64,000 nt of DNA from positions 162,893,465 through 162,957,464 of the forward strand of contig CP136068.1 of assembly GCA_032622095.1 (NCBI GenBank), given 5' to 3'. Shown one piece after another: positions 36,075 to 47,794 of this stretch. The notes beneath the pieces are model-generated. The model searched no databases and had not been told where the DNA came from. It saw nothing but the letters and a program-made list of their open reading frames with translations. Both the position numbers and the translations under genes were made by a program. The stretch is from Siphonodentalium dalli (lineage: Eukaryota > Mollusca > Scaphopoda > Gadilida > Siphonodentaliidae). The stretch's first letter is position 1. Each line of letters begins with the position of its first letter.

Positions 36075-36810
36075 TCTATTATATATTTTGAAAGATCTGT
36101 GTGTGTGTGTGTATGTGTTTGTTTGTTTGAAATCGATGGACTCCAAAACGACTAAGCCAATTTCGATGAAATTTGGTATTTGGATGTGTTTTCGGCCGGA
36201 GACGAACATAGGCATATTTATTTGTCCATGCGAGGTCAACTTTTCACGTGCGGAGGTCAAATCTATTTTTACGCCGTTTTTGCGCTAATATATTTCAGTT
36301 CGGTGCTCACAAATCGATTCGATATAGCGCGAATAATAAATTGCCAGTCATATAATTTGCACGGTTAGAATCTGTGTGGCTTCATCTTTCCAACGATATA
36401 TAATATGTATGTATCCGTTTTAGTTATCTGCCTCAATTATTAGGTACAAGTGGTACAATGCTTTTATCGGGATAAAATCAATGCGTAATTTCTATGACGT
36501 CGTCAGAGGTCATAAAGTTAGATTACGTTAACTCTCACCCTGCCGATGCATTTGACTGTGTCGCGTTAACTCATCACCGGCCGAGGTATCCGCAAATGAC
36601 ATTGGGCTATATATCTCGGAAACGGGTGTAGCTATCGACTTGAAATTTGGTATGTGAATGTATCTTGCCCCGGTTACGAATTTTATCGGGTCGCCGAGCA
36701 CGCGCGACACCAGCTTCGCGCATGCGCAGACCAGATCTAGGAAACGGGTGGAGCAATCGACTTGAAATTTGGTTTTTGAATAGCCCGGACGAAGTCGGGT
36801 CACCTTCTAG
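36075..36810 (+). mobile_element. Family B Helitron-like array, unit 4 of 4
   Basis: TC follows CTAG directly; it ends CTAG at 36,807-36,810 with T outside. Length is 736 bp. The TGTG run is shorter and the middle carries the CTGTGTGGCTTCATC variant shared with unit 1. The sequence then resumes the palindrome arm (TTTTATATACAATG). Confidence 0.85.
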
Positions 36811-38672
36811 TTTTATATACAATGCAACTTTTGAGAGGGTGGAGATGAAGAAATAATTCGCCTCGTACAAAGATAAACTTCAACTTATGAATGGCTCGAC
36901 TCGAATAAATGGATGTAGGTATGCGACAAATACATATCTTACAGTGACATCATGTTTTGTGGCTATATATTGATGGAATATATTAGCTTTTGTGTCTTAT
37001 GTACGGAATTTAGACTGTGCTCGACGTTTCTGTTGTGATATTATGTGGTAGTTTAATGCGGGGAATGCTTACATCTCGAATGACATAACTTTTTGGACAA
37101 TAGATAAATTGAATAAATAAATATTTTACCGTATATAAACAGTCATTCGCATAGGAAAAATTGTATTTGCTCAACAAATTGTTGTATGATGGATTATATG
37201 TTCTTTGATGGGAAAGTAAATCTTGTTATATTACAGCAAACCAGTTACTGTTTTTTAACGATGATTGTGGTACTAAAAACGACTTTTTGTGTGTTTTTTT
37301 AGATGGAGTTTTATTTTTAGTAAAAACATTTTGAAAATTGATTGTTAAATTGTATACGTATATTTAACATTAGTTTGGTTTTTTTAAAGTTAGAATAGTT
37401 AATTACAGTGACATTGGATGTTCATATTTTGATTGTTTTGGAACAACTATGACAAATAATAAAGAATTGTGTTGACGGAAAAAATACTTTACTGATGTTT
37501 TTGTTGTTTATTTATCATTTTATAATTTCATTTAAAGGACATAGATTTTATAGTTCGATTGTTTTCGACCCTTCTGAAATATTGAGTTTGTGTCGGAATT
37601 GAAAAGTGTTGCCTTCAAATCAACCGAAAGAACAGTTGCTAATTGTTGCAGTGGTTTTTTTTGTAAAATACTGTAGATTGTCAATTTGTATACCTATAGC
37701 TATACCTCCATGTGATATATGCAACTAATTAATTACATATCAATTATCATTCAACATGCTTGATTATCTATGGAAAAGCTACATTAAATATAACATACAG
37801 ATATTCTAGGTAACATTTTTTTTATTATTTCAACATGACTAGATTGATTTGAATAAATTCCCTTCATTCATGTCCATTAAAGGATGGTTATACATTTCGA
37901 TTCCTACCACTATGAAATGGTGTTATTGAAATGTGTTGCCTACTAACTAAATGAGAAGAACGTTCCTAACGTCCCAGTGGTTAGACCTGTGGTTTATACA
38001 TGCCTGGTTTTATTCGCTGTGAATATTTAATTTTTGTTTCATTTAACACAGTATGTGACATTATTCTCTAACATATATATTATCAATCGTTTAACATCTA
38101 TATTGAACTTAATAGAACAAATTATTCTGTAACACCAATCGTTCAAATGACGGGGGACCTAATTCTTTATACATATATATACTCACATTCCAGTTAATAT
38201 ATGTAGATTTTGTCACTACACTTTGTTACGATAAAACAGTGACTCACCTAGAAATAGTTAGCCTTACTATAACCCATTTGCCTAGTATATAGTGACTAAC
38301 CTAGAAATAGTTAGACTAACTATAAGTCATGCCCTATAGTCATGGGATGTTAACTTCCTTTTCTTTATATTATTAGCCTAGAAATAGTATTGTTATAACT
38401 AACCTAGATATTGTTAGTCCGACTATAACCCATTAGCCTAGAAATAGTATGTTATGACAAACCTAGAAATAGTTAGTCTGAGGTGAAACCTGTGCCCATT
38501 TAGTCACATGATGTTATCTGCTTTTTCTTTATACTATTAGCCTAGAAATAGTATTTTATGACTAACATAGATATAGCTAGACTATAATCCATGCCTAGAA
38601 ATAGTGACTGTAATATAGTGAAATAATTAATCTGACAATTAGTGTCCTATAACTCTCCTATACACTGCTAAC

Positions 38673-40004
38673 ATCTTAGCTTAATAGTATGTGAGCACTC
38701 TCGTGGTGGGGGTTTATTCACAGACGACCGGGCACGACCCTCATAAGCTTTGTGCTTGGTGTCGAATCCCTCCATAAACTAATAATCATACATAATATTT
38801 TGTATTGTACATATTGAATTATATGTCATAAATACTGTTTACATCAAATAATCTTTCATAACACAGAATGTGTTATAGATAGACAGTGGCCTAGTATCGT
38901 ATGCGGTGTACATCACCGCAGTTTTCTAGACTACATAAGATATCACAGGTCAAACAATATTGCTCTATCCCCCATAAAGAGGGGCACGAAAAATGAAAAA
39001 TTGCGCTTGTTGTATATGTTTACTATACATCGCAGAAATCTTGCTATATATCAATGAAATCGTGACAATTAAATGTATAAAAGTAGGTAGATTATAATAT
39101 GTAAAAATATCGCGTTTCTCTACTTTTATACAAAATATAGCGATTTGTGTTGACTGTTTCCACATTAACCTCTCAAAATCATATTTTGCAACATTTGTAT
39201 ATTTCACACCGGGTTATATCTGGTGCGCAATGTCATAGCCTTCAAATAGATTTATCACAAGCCTTGTATGGTGCCGATGTACTATAAAATTTCTGAAATT
39301 GGTTCCGTCCGCTTCACTATAAGACAAATGCGAACAGGATATAAAAAGGAGCCCCACATGGAACACAATCTTAAGCGATTTAGGTAACAGTTAACCTGCT
39401 TCCGTTAATTAGGCTGATTTGATGAGATGCCACACCTTAGTTTTAGATGTTTCGTCTGCTTTAAATTATCAGGAACGTAAATGTATTTAGAAGGTCTATG
39501 TTGTGTAAGGGGTATCCACCTTACTGCACCCTACACAAAGAGATCAAAGTATCCCAAGTCCGAGAATGCCATTACCACCCCCCCCCCTTTGGTTGGAGTT
39601 TTCCAACGTGTACCTGGAACTTTTTAACTGTTCGAAATAGCTAACCTAACACCTACATACATGGTTGCAAATCAATTCCAAGTATACCATATAATTCAAA
39701 AACATGACTGAATGTAGTCAAAAACATGAATAAAAGTAGGAAAAGATTCGACTTTGGGTCTCGTTACATCAGATCAAAATGTCACGTAAGTTGGTGATAA
39801 ATTCCCTACTAATATACTGTGTAAGGCATTATAATTCGAATGGCTACAATTTTGGCCAAAGTCCCGGATATCTTTGGTACTCTAATCAACAGTTCGCATA
39901 TCCTGGGTACGGTACACGTATATAGTAATGGTATTGGATATTCTTGGTACTCTAATAATTGGAAAATTGCGAACTCGGCAAAGTCAGCAGTAATATAATG
40001 TCTA
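38673..40004. other. Region upstream of the GIMAP-like gene
   Basis: No exon is supported. A poly-C run lies at 39,580-39,588. Duplicated GGTACTCTAAT words occur at 39,878 and 39,947. A first non-coding exon of the GIMAP-like gene may lie here, but I cannot place it. Confidence 0.4.
39340..39347 (+). promoter_or_regulatory. Possible TATA box upstream of GIMAP-like gene
   Basis: TATAAAAA in a GC-richer context (GGATATAAAAAGGAGCC), about 660 bp upstream of the first in-frame ATG of the GTPase gene. A GTAACA donor-like site lies about 35 bp downstream. Such words are common in A+T-rich DNA, so the assignment is weak. Confidence 0.25.
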
Positions 40005-41354
40005 ATGCATACTATTGTTCTATTGACAGTCAACCCACCGAAGGAGCAGGTGAGGATTGTACTATTGGGCAAGACCGGAGTCGGAAAAAGTGCCACAGGA
40101 AATACCATCTTGGGCAAAAAATATTTCCAATCGGCATCGAGCGCAGAATCCGTGACCTCAAAATGTCATGTTGGAATCAAACCAGTGGTCCGCGTTATAG
40201 ACACCCCAGGATTCTATGACAGTCGTGTGTCCAACAACGAAACCGGGAAGGAGCTTATCAAGTGCATCGCAATGTCAACTCCGGGTCCTCATGCTTTTAT
40301 CATGGTTGTCAAACCAGACAGATTCACACAAGAAGAGATTCAAACTGTTGAACTGATAAAGAAAACATTTGGCCAAGAAGTTATGAGATACATGATAGTC
40401 CTGTTCGTGAGAAAAGATGAACTTGATTTTGATGGAATATCCATAGATGCTTTTCTGAAGAAAATTCCAAACGATCTTCGCAAACTGCTTAGTGATTGTA
40501 AGAACGAGTACATTGTATTTAATAACAGAGCAGACGATGCAGAAAAAAATAAGCAATCACGCGACCTCATTGACCGTGTCCATGCTATCACTGCACGTAA
40601 TGGCGGGAAATATTATTCCAGCGATATACTTGAAGCTGCAGAAAAGGCCATGTGCGAAGAGGAGGATAAACGCACTCGTGAGCTCGAAGAAGAGGAGAAT
40701 AAGAAAAACGAAGCCATCAACGAGCGTATTCGGAAAGCTCGCCAGTCCTTAGAGAAGGAGCATCAGGACAGAGCGAGGAAGCAGAAGGAGAAGGAACAAG
40801 TCGCGCGCGTAAAGGAGGAGGCAAAACACAAGCGTCAGATTGAAGACAAGGAGAGGGAATTCAAGGCCAAAGAGGAGGAAAATCAGGACAGAGCGAGGAA
40901 GCAGAAGGAGAAGGAACATGTCGCGCGCGTAAAGGCGGAGGAGAAACACAAGCGTGAGGTGGAAGACAAGCAGAGGGAAGTCGAGGCCAAAGAGAAGGAG
41001 CATCAGGACAGAGCGAGGAAGCAGAGAGAGGAGGAAAGAGTCGTGCGCTCAAAGGCGGATGAGAAACACAGGCGTGAGATGGAATACATGAGGAATGCAT
41101 GTGAGGCCAAAGAGCAGGAGAATCGGGACAGAGCGAGGATGCAGCAGAAAATAGAAGAAGTTGAGCGACAATTGGATGTCATGGAGAAGGAAAAGGAGGA
41201 CACAAAAGCATATTATGCTAAGAAGAAGGGATCAGTTCGTGACGAGGTTGTGAAAGACGTTGAAAATGAATCGTTCAGTATTCTCGATAAGATCGGGAGT
41301 TTCGCGAAATATATATATAATTCTTTGATTGAATTTTTTTTTAGATTAAATTAA
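40005..41354 (+). CDS. GIMAP/AIG1-family GTPase with repeated coiled-coil tail
   Basis: The 449-residue frame opens with an AIG1-type G domain. G1 is GKTGVGKS (22-29), the G2 Thr is 51, G3 is DTPG (66-69), the family box STPGPHAFIMVV follows (91-102), G4 is VRKDEL (135-140) and G5 is FNNR (172-175). From about 205 to 430 the protein is a charged, Glu/Lys/Arg-rich coiled coil containing three exact-length 40-residue repeats starting with (E/K)xxQDRARKQ at 252, 292 and 332, and a partial fourth at 372. The last 17 residues (FAKYIYNSLIEFFFRLN) are hydrophobic/amphipathic and could contact membranes. GIMAPs bind GTP, assemble on membranes and are linked to immune and survival responses; function here is inferred. 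The codons before GTC at 40,029 end in TTGACAG, so the true coding exon may start at 40,030 after splicing and the first eight residues may be intronic. The frame is intact to TAA. Confidence 0.88.
   Translation: MHTIVLLTVNPPKEQVRIVLLGKTGVGKSATGNTILGKKYFQSASSAESVTSKCHVGIKPVVRVIDTPGFYDSRVSNNETGKELIKCIAMSTPGPHAFIMVVKPDRFTQEEIQTVELIKKTFGQEVMRYMIVLFVRKDELDFDGISIDAFLKKIPNDLRKLLSDCKNEYIVFNNRADDAEKNKQSRDLIDRVHAITARNGGKYYSSDILEAAEKAMCEEEDKRTRELEEEENKKNEAINERIRKARQSLEKEHQDRARKQKEKEQVARVKEEAKHKRQIEDKEREFKAKEEENQDRARKQKEKEHVARVKAEEKHKREVEDKQREVEAKEKEHQDRARKQREEERVVRSKADEKHRREMEYMRNACEAKEQENRDRARMQQKIEEVERQLDVMEKEKEDTKAYYAKKKGSVRDEVVKDVENESFSILDKIGSFAKYIYNSLIEFFFRLN
40758..41140 (+). repeat. 120-bp tandem repeat inside the GIMAP-like coding region
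   Basis: ATCAGGACAGAGCGAGG (or ATCGGGACAGAGCGAGG) begins at 40,762, 40,882, 41,002 and 41,122, exactly 120 bp apart. No indels have accumulated, so all units keep the reading frame and the 40-residue coiled-coil period. The repeat also holds several minus-strand frames open; those are Leu-rich mirror images of the coiled coil and not genes. Confidence 0.9.
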
Positions 41355-41396
41355 AAACAAATTCAAAGAGCAGATCAGAGTACAAACTAACAAAAA

Positions 41397-41402
41397 AATA
41401 AA
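41397..41402 (+). promoter_or_regulatory. Polyadenylation signal of GIMAP-like gene
   Basis: AATAAA lies 43 bp after the stop codon, at a position suited to a short 3' UTR. T-rich sequence follows near 41,420. Confidence 0.55.
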
Positions 41403-42463
41403 AAGTTGAATAGAAATAATTGTTTTTAATCAAACTGTTTAAAAGATCAAAATTTGCACGAATCATAAACATGAGTCGGTGTCGCCTAGTGCAAGTGCTG
41501 ATGTGTTCACTTCGGAAAGTCGATCTCGCGTAACAGACAATATTTATATTAAATAAGTCGTATTACAAGTGGGGGGATACTACCGCTGTGGGCATGATCT
41601 CTGTGGAAAGCTCCATTGTCCCAACTACAGCACCCGGGTATAGACTGCGAGTAGCAATCAGAACTATGTGAGCTACATTTACACTTTACCATATGGAATG
41701 CCGGTCACATGCAAGGAAACATGTGAATTCCCCTGATTATGTAAAGGATAATGTTCGAAGCAGAGGGAGTTCGGTAAAAGAATAGACGAGGGCTTGCCCG
41801 AGTCTATTCTTTACCGAATTCCCGACGCTGAGAATATTATCTGACTTAAAACCCACTCATTGAATTGTCATTGGAGCCAACTATCCATTTTGTCTGACCC
41901 ACATCTCTGCCTTGATTACCAGAGTACACGCCTACAGTTCAGCACTGACAGTTTGTGATGTCCGTGTTGTCCACGCCGAAAAGCAACACATTTCAATTAT
42001 TATTTAATTCGAATTAGGACTCGCCAGTTGAGGGACGTTTCTTCCGAAGTTTGTCGTTGCGCCATGGATTCGGACACTGTATATGTGAGCAATATATTAC
42101 TATCCAATTGTGTTTGTTTATTTTTTTTCTTTCTTGATTTAAAGATGCCTCATCTAATTCGACATCAAATACGTTAACATTCCATAATAATTTATCAGGA
42201 AATAAAACATGAAAAATAATGGTAATGATGTAAAAACGCTCTTTATACAATGTGATTTTTCGAATATCCTGGCGCCAACAACACGATACCTGGTAAAACT
42301 GTCTCATTATTAATAAATCGAAAGCACACAAGAAGCTTGCATAAACGGGTTTACTGATTCTTTCCCATTGTTGTCTTGTGTAGAATATGCATGCATAGAA
42401 GTATTATAGTGTTCAATTGTATGGGGTATTTTGAATTTCCAATTATTATCAGAAAGAAACCTA
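41403..42463. other. Gene-free; contains a strong hairpin
   Basis: At 41,765-41,823 GGGAGTTCGGTAAAAGAATA forms a stem of about 22 bp with its complement around a GAGGGCTTGCCC loop. It may be a small foldback element; no clear target duplication is visible. No gene is supported in the rest. Confidence 0.5.
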
Positions 42464-43407
42464 CATGATGTACTTGCTTGAATTTTAAGTATCATCCTAT
42501 GGTTTATACACATGGGCGTGGCTAGACGTGACTCAGAACAACATGACAATTTAATTTCGCACACCAACCCCCTTCATGATGTTTCAACCTGAAAAGTATC
42601 ATAACATTTCCAGTTATTGGACAATTCTTACACGACATGGGCCACCCCCGTTGTTAGCAATTTCCCAACGTGTGATTTCCAAATATTCACTCACCACGAC
42701 GACCTTACATGTACCTTTAAGTATCACCCACAGAAGTTAACAAATGGTTAGTGCGCAAATGTATAATATGTATTATCTTTTCTTCGAAACGGCATACAAT
42801 CGCGTAAATAGTGATTATATATCATTCCAATATATAGTTGATTAGTCACCAGCGACGTGGCTAGAGGGCTCCTGTGATTTTTCGGCTGCATCCCGCCCCT
42901 TTTAACCAGACCGAGCTCGCAATGTCGTGTAATTTCATTTGCTCACACCCCGTGGTTTGGAATTTATTAACTGTACCAATTGTGGGGAGGAATCATGAAA
43001 TAATTTGAGACATGAGCCTGAAATCTGTAAAATCCTAGCATCTATAAAAAAAAGTCTAACTCCATGAAAACTCAGGCCTCGATTTGTTTTGTTTTGTTTT
43101 TAAATTCAGTTGATAATGGAATGTTGTATGCCAGCATTAAACATGGGGTTTTCGCAGTGAGTAAATGTGCACACAATTTTTTTTCAAACGCCAAAACCTC
43201 GTTTTAACTGGATCGCTTATGTTCAACAACAATACTTTCCATGCATTTTGCATACTTATGTGAACAGTACTGTAACATTGCTAGTCATTTTATCGCCAAA
43301 TATTGCTTAATCTCGGTTCTGTTGACCATTTACCAAATAGATTGTATCGATTGTAAAACGACTCGTGCTTCAAGAAATGTAAAACAAAAACGCATGATCA
43401 CTTTATC
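42464..43407 (+). repeat. 944-bp direct duplication, copy 1
   Basis: Starts CATGATGTACTTGCTTG and runs to CACTTTATC just before the same words recur at 43,408. It matches copy 2 across its length with few substitutions and one or two small indels. No gene is seen. Confidence 0.9.
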
Positions 43408-44351
43408 CATGATGTACTTGCTTGAATTTTAAGTATCATCCTATGGTTTATACACAGGGGCGTGGCTAGACGTGACTCAGAACAACATGACAATTTAATT
43501 TCGCACACCAACCCCCTTCATGATGTTTCAACCTGAAAAGTATCATAACATTTCCAGTTATTGGACAATTCTTACACGACATGGGCCACCCCCGTTGTTA
43601 GCAATTTCCCAACGTGTGATTTCCAAATATTCACTCACCACGATGACCTTACATGTACCTTTAAGTATCACCCACAGAAGTTAACAAATGGTTAGTGCGC
43701 AAATGTATAGCATGTATTATCTTTTCTTCGAAACGGCATACAATCGCGTAAATAGTGATTATATATCGTTCCAATATATAGTTGATTAGTCATCAGCGAC
43801 GTGGCTAGAGGGCTCCTGTGATTTTTCGGCTGCATCCCGCCCCTTTTAACCAGACCGAGCTCGCAATGTCGTGTAATTTCATTTGCTCCCACCCCGTGGT
43901 TTGGAATTTATTAACTGTACCAATTGTGGGGAGGAATCATGAAACAATTTGAGACATGAGCCTGAAATCTGTAAAATCCTAGCATCTATAAAAAAAAGTC
44001 TAACTCCATGAAAACTCAGGCCTCGATTTGTTTTGTTTTGTTTTTAAATTCAGTTGATAATGGAATGTTGTATGCCAGCATTAAACATGGGGTTTTCGCA
44101 GTGAGTAAATGTGCACACAATTTTTTTTCAAACACCAAAACCTCGTTTTAACTGGATCGCTGATGTTCAACAACGACACTTTCCATGCATTTTGCATACT
44201 TATGTGAACAGTACTGTAACATTGCTAGTCATTTTATCGCCAAATATTGCTTAATCTCGGTTCTGTTGACCATTTACCAAATAGATTGTATTGATTGTAA
44301 AACGACTCGTGCTTCAAGAAAAGTAAAAAAAAACGCATGATCACTTTATCC
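43408..44351 (+). repeat. 944-bp direct duplication, copy 2
   Basis: Tandem second copy, ending CACTTTATC before CATGTCTTATCG. Differences from copy 1 are scattered single bases, which indicates a fairly recent duplication. No open frame is preferentially conserved. Confidence 0.9.
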
Positions 44352-46900
44352 ATGTCTTATCGACAATCAACACAAGAATAAAACCAATCAATTGTTCAAT
44401 ATTTTCTCTTGGTGATAATGATTTTACAGACCAATGCGAACGCCTTACGTATGTTCACCCTAAAATGTTCAAGTTCGGCCCACATGTTTGATCATACCAT
44501 GAATCTTTACTCTGGCTATATACCCCTGTATATATCATTTTCCATATGTTCAACCCCTGTGAACCTTTTCTATTATCTTCTGACGGGGTTGAAGATTGAA
44601 CAAACCACGCAGGGAATATATTTATGTGTTAATACTGTTCCTGGAAAATAAATCCCCAGCTCGGGGTTGCAAGATTTGTGTAGCTTTGTGAGCCAACATC
44701 AATGAAATTCCAAGCGACGCATTATAGTACAATCGATTAATTCAAGTCCCCCAAACCATGCAAACTCGAGTTAGGACCTTTACCTGCTATAAAATACAAT
44801 GTTATTACGGAACGGGTATATATAGTTAAAATCTGTGTTAAACGGTTTTGTGTTTATTTGACCGACTTAGGGACGTATTTAGATGTTATATATGTGTGTT
44901 TTAGCCTGCCTGTGGACTTTTCTAAATAGTAAGTCCAAATAGCTGTTGGTGTTTTTGTATCAAAGTTTGAAGAAATTTTATTTTATTTTTTGACAATATA
45001 AAATCAAAATCGCTAAATATTTGTCAGTTTTAATTAGCTCAGACAAATTAGAGGTATTCAATCCGATCAAGTAATCCGATCAAGTACTGGGCCAGAAACA
45101 ATTGAAATAACAAAACTTCAAAAAACAATCTGATCACTATGAGCGTTGATAGGTAGGCTTACTCGTCTCGAATCAACCATTTTATCCCCGAAGCCAAAGA
45201 AATAGTAACTTATGAGTGCCCGATCGCATTAAGTACCTTTAAGCTTGCCGATAGGCTCTTGACTCAACATACATGATTGGGGGAGGAGCCACTCTATGAC
45301 GTCCCTCAGTCGATTTAATCCCTCGCGTATTCGTAAAAAATAATGCCCACGGGCATTCTTAAAAAATAATGCCCACGGGCATTCTTAAAAAAGAATGACT
45401 GTTGGCGTTAAAATAATGCTCATGCGATCAAAACGCTTGAGCTTTCTGCCAGATAAGAGCCGTGTCAGGACAAAGGGATAACACGCCGGTGGGTTTTAAA
45501 TTGTATGAAAATTAAACGGGCCCGCTCATTCGAGCTTCCAAATTAAATGTCTACGTAATATGGAAGGAGGTATAAGATAGTTTGACAAATACACGAAATA
45601 TTGATATACAGGTGTCATTATGCACCGAAAAATACATTACATGTGCATAGCCATTTTCAAACTGTTATAAATTGTTCACACATCCGTGAACCAAACGCTC
45701 TTTTTTTCTACCATATCAGGAATTGATTGACACGGAACGCTCTTTTTTCTTTCCAATAGCTATTTGTTTGTTCAAAGTTGTGTTTATGTGTGACATCAAC
45801 GCGTCTTTTCGTGACATGTAATGCTCGTACATTCATAATACACATGTATCATGCATAAAGTCCCGTACTGTTACATTTATAATACACATGTAGCATGCAT
45901 AAAGTTTCTAACACGGTAACAAATTAGATCGTACCCTGATTCTATTAATAGGAAGTTGTGATGGCCAGATATCGACTTTCAAAAGAGGAAGCTTAACAAT
46001 TCCAATGATTGCGTCGTATAACGCTTCTCGCCCAGCATCGGATGATAATTAAGAATGCTCCCGTTTATGAGCTTTTTCGTAATTTTTATAGTCCACGTGT
46101 TATTTCCTGAAGGATGACTTTGTGGATTTTCGTAATGTGGATGATAGCAAACAATTTTACATGTATGTTTTCTTTTAAAAATGTTTAGGTTTTATTTTAG
46201 GCCCGAATATTATGCGCCATTCCGGGTAACCGGGCCGCGCTGTAACAGAAGCGATCATAATTTGGACTTTCAAACCGCCAAGTGACTTTAACTTGAGCAA
46301 GGAGTTTAATCTAAAAAAAATCAATAATTATTTTTTATTCAAAGATACGGTCGGCGTTGGCAGTGGGTATGCTGTTAAAATATTCAGCTCCGTCAAAAAC
46401 CGCCATAAACAGAAAGAATAGTAAAATATAGACATACTTTGTGCTTATATCAATCAGAAATATGGCATAAACAGTATGTTGTCAAATGTTTTTCCTTTGT
46501 TATGTAAACAAAAGCAAAAAACGTTACAGAACCTGGCTTTAATTTGTTCAGATCCGGATATGGTAAACATAAATAGCGTTATTTATTACTGTTTTCCTGA
46601 TATGGAAATAATAAAGAGCGTTCATATCATTTGTGTGTGATTAACCAATAGAATTGCGCTGTGTTATGTACACAGAAGCAAAAATTATGTAGCACGAGCA
46701 GGCTATTGTTTACGTACACCATCGTACGTCTTGACGACAATATACTATTTACGCGCTGATTATGTTTGGCATATGAACAAAACTATATATATTTTTAATA
46801 TTCCTTCCGTTGATGGCGATTTGAACAAATATGAATATTTCTGCAACGAACGCCGCCCGTGCCTTTAAATATTTGTAAATAATCAAAAAGTGCGCGAAAT
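44352..46900. other. Gene-free stretch with small local repeats
   Basis: At 45,330-45,390 a unit of about 27 bp (AATAATGCCCACGGGCATTC) occurs twice, with a palindromic core. At 45,830-45,905 a unit of about 55 bp (TAATACACATGTA plus GCATGCATAAAGT) occurs twice. I see no supportable exon. Confidence 0.45.
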
Positions 46901-47217
46901 CCAAGATGGCCGCTGGCAGCCATGTTTTTTTGGCCGAATGACCTCAAAATGACTCATTCCTATTTACATGTCCATGTTAACATCCATGATAAATAGTATG
47001 CACAGAAATTCATATACAGCTGTTTACAGTGAATTTCCCCCCGCAAATCTCTGTTTTAGTGTTAAAAGGGGGGTGGGTGTCAAAAAATGGTCGGAAAAAA
47101 CTGCCGAAAACGGAAAAACATTTGGCGGTGGGGGTGGGTGGGTACAAAAAATGATCGAAAGGGAAAAAATGCCATACGTGCCTGAAATTTTTTCCGACCC
47201 CCCCCCCCCCCCCCCCC
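46901..47217 (+). repeat. Dispersed repeat with G-rich and C-rich ends, copy 1
   Basis: Near-identical to 61,431-61,742. Starts with a CAAGATGGCCGCTGGCAGCC segment, includes AGGGGGGTGGGTGTC and GGTGGGGGTGGGTGG, and ends in a poly-C run (here about 20 bases). Long frames in it are composition artefacts. Confidence 0.8.
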
Positions 47218-47794
47218 TGCAAAGGGGCGAAATATTAAAGCTCCTGTTTAACAATATAGCCTGTATCAGCTAGTTTGTATATAAATATATTATTATACAT
47301 CAATAGGTTGTCTTTTGTTTCAATGAAGTTTAATGAAACCAAATACAAAAGACAATTGTGGAAAATGCAATGCGATTCACGTTGGGTCTGTCTGTTAACA
47401 TTTCCTTGATATATATACGAGTTTCGCGGTGATCGAATGCCGGTGATCCACTGTGTATCCCGGTGATTCGGTATATGAAGGCTTTCAACTCATTATTTGA
47501 ACAAAACTATATTCAATGTTTAACTCTTATGACTCTTTCTATTTTTGGAAAATCGACATGCTCTTATTTTATTATTACTATATATATTTGTATTCACAAA
47601 TTTATATTTGTATTATCATATTTACGGTGTGCTTAATAAACAATACACTATAATAAATAGTCATTATAGCCATGTCACACAATTAACTGGTGAGTAACTT
47701 GGAAATTCAAATATACCTCCGATATTCATTGTCATGCTGTTGATGTCTTGTGTAACAAAGTACTATTTCCAAGCACATGTGATTCTCCTATATG

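Larger units (their letters stand above)
27628..38672. repeat. Large interrupted inverted repeat (palindrome), about 11 kb overall
   Basis: The left arm (27,628 to about 32,900) and right arm (about 32,920 to 38,672) are imperfect reverse complements. Matching pairs include GTATAGGAGAG (27,637) with its complement near 38,655; TAACTGGAATGTGAGTATAT (about 28,000) with 38,180-38,195; AACGATTGGTGTTACAGAAT (about 31,115) with 38,115-38,135; the AAGCATGTTAAATGAT block (about 31,490) with 37,750; a TTCCAGGCATG block (32,255) with 33,445; and ATCTTATTAGATAGG (32,865) with 32,950. Spacer at the centre is under 60 bp. The left arm is interrupted by a family A element and the right arm by four family B units; without them the arms are about 2.4 kb each. 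No gene is carried. Confidence 0.8.

Noticed and set aside
34048-36870. Frames up to 196 codons in the 33.6-36.8 kb array
   Set aside because: Same explanation: repeated transposon sequence read on both strands, with TG-run-derived Val/Cys or His/Thr stretches.
39358-39383. First coding exon of the GIMAP-like gene (ATG followed by a GTAACA donor)
   Set aside because: It would end in phase 2, while the acceptor at 40,030 needs phase 1 to keep the GTPase frame.
40749-41203. Minus-strand Leu/Pro-rich frames opposite the GIMAP tail
   Set aside because: Mirror images of Glu/Lys-rich coiled-coil codons kept open by the 120-bp period.
41765-41823. Rho-independent-style terminator or small structured RNA
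   Set aside because: The hairpin is strong, but eukaryotic context and lack of other evidence favour a small foldback repeat.
46968-47273. 101-codon Gly/Pro-rich frame
   Set aside because: Composition artefact of the G-rich and poly-C dispersed repeat, present equally at 61.4-61.7 kb.
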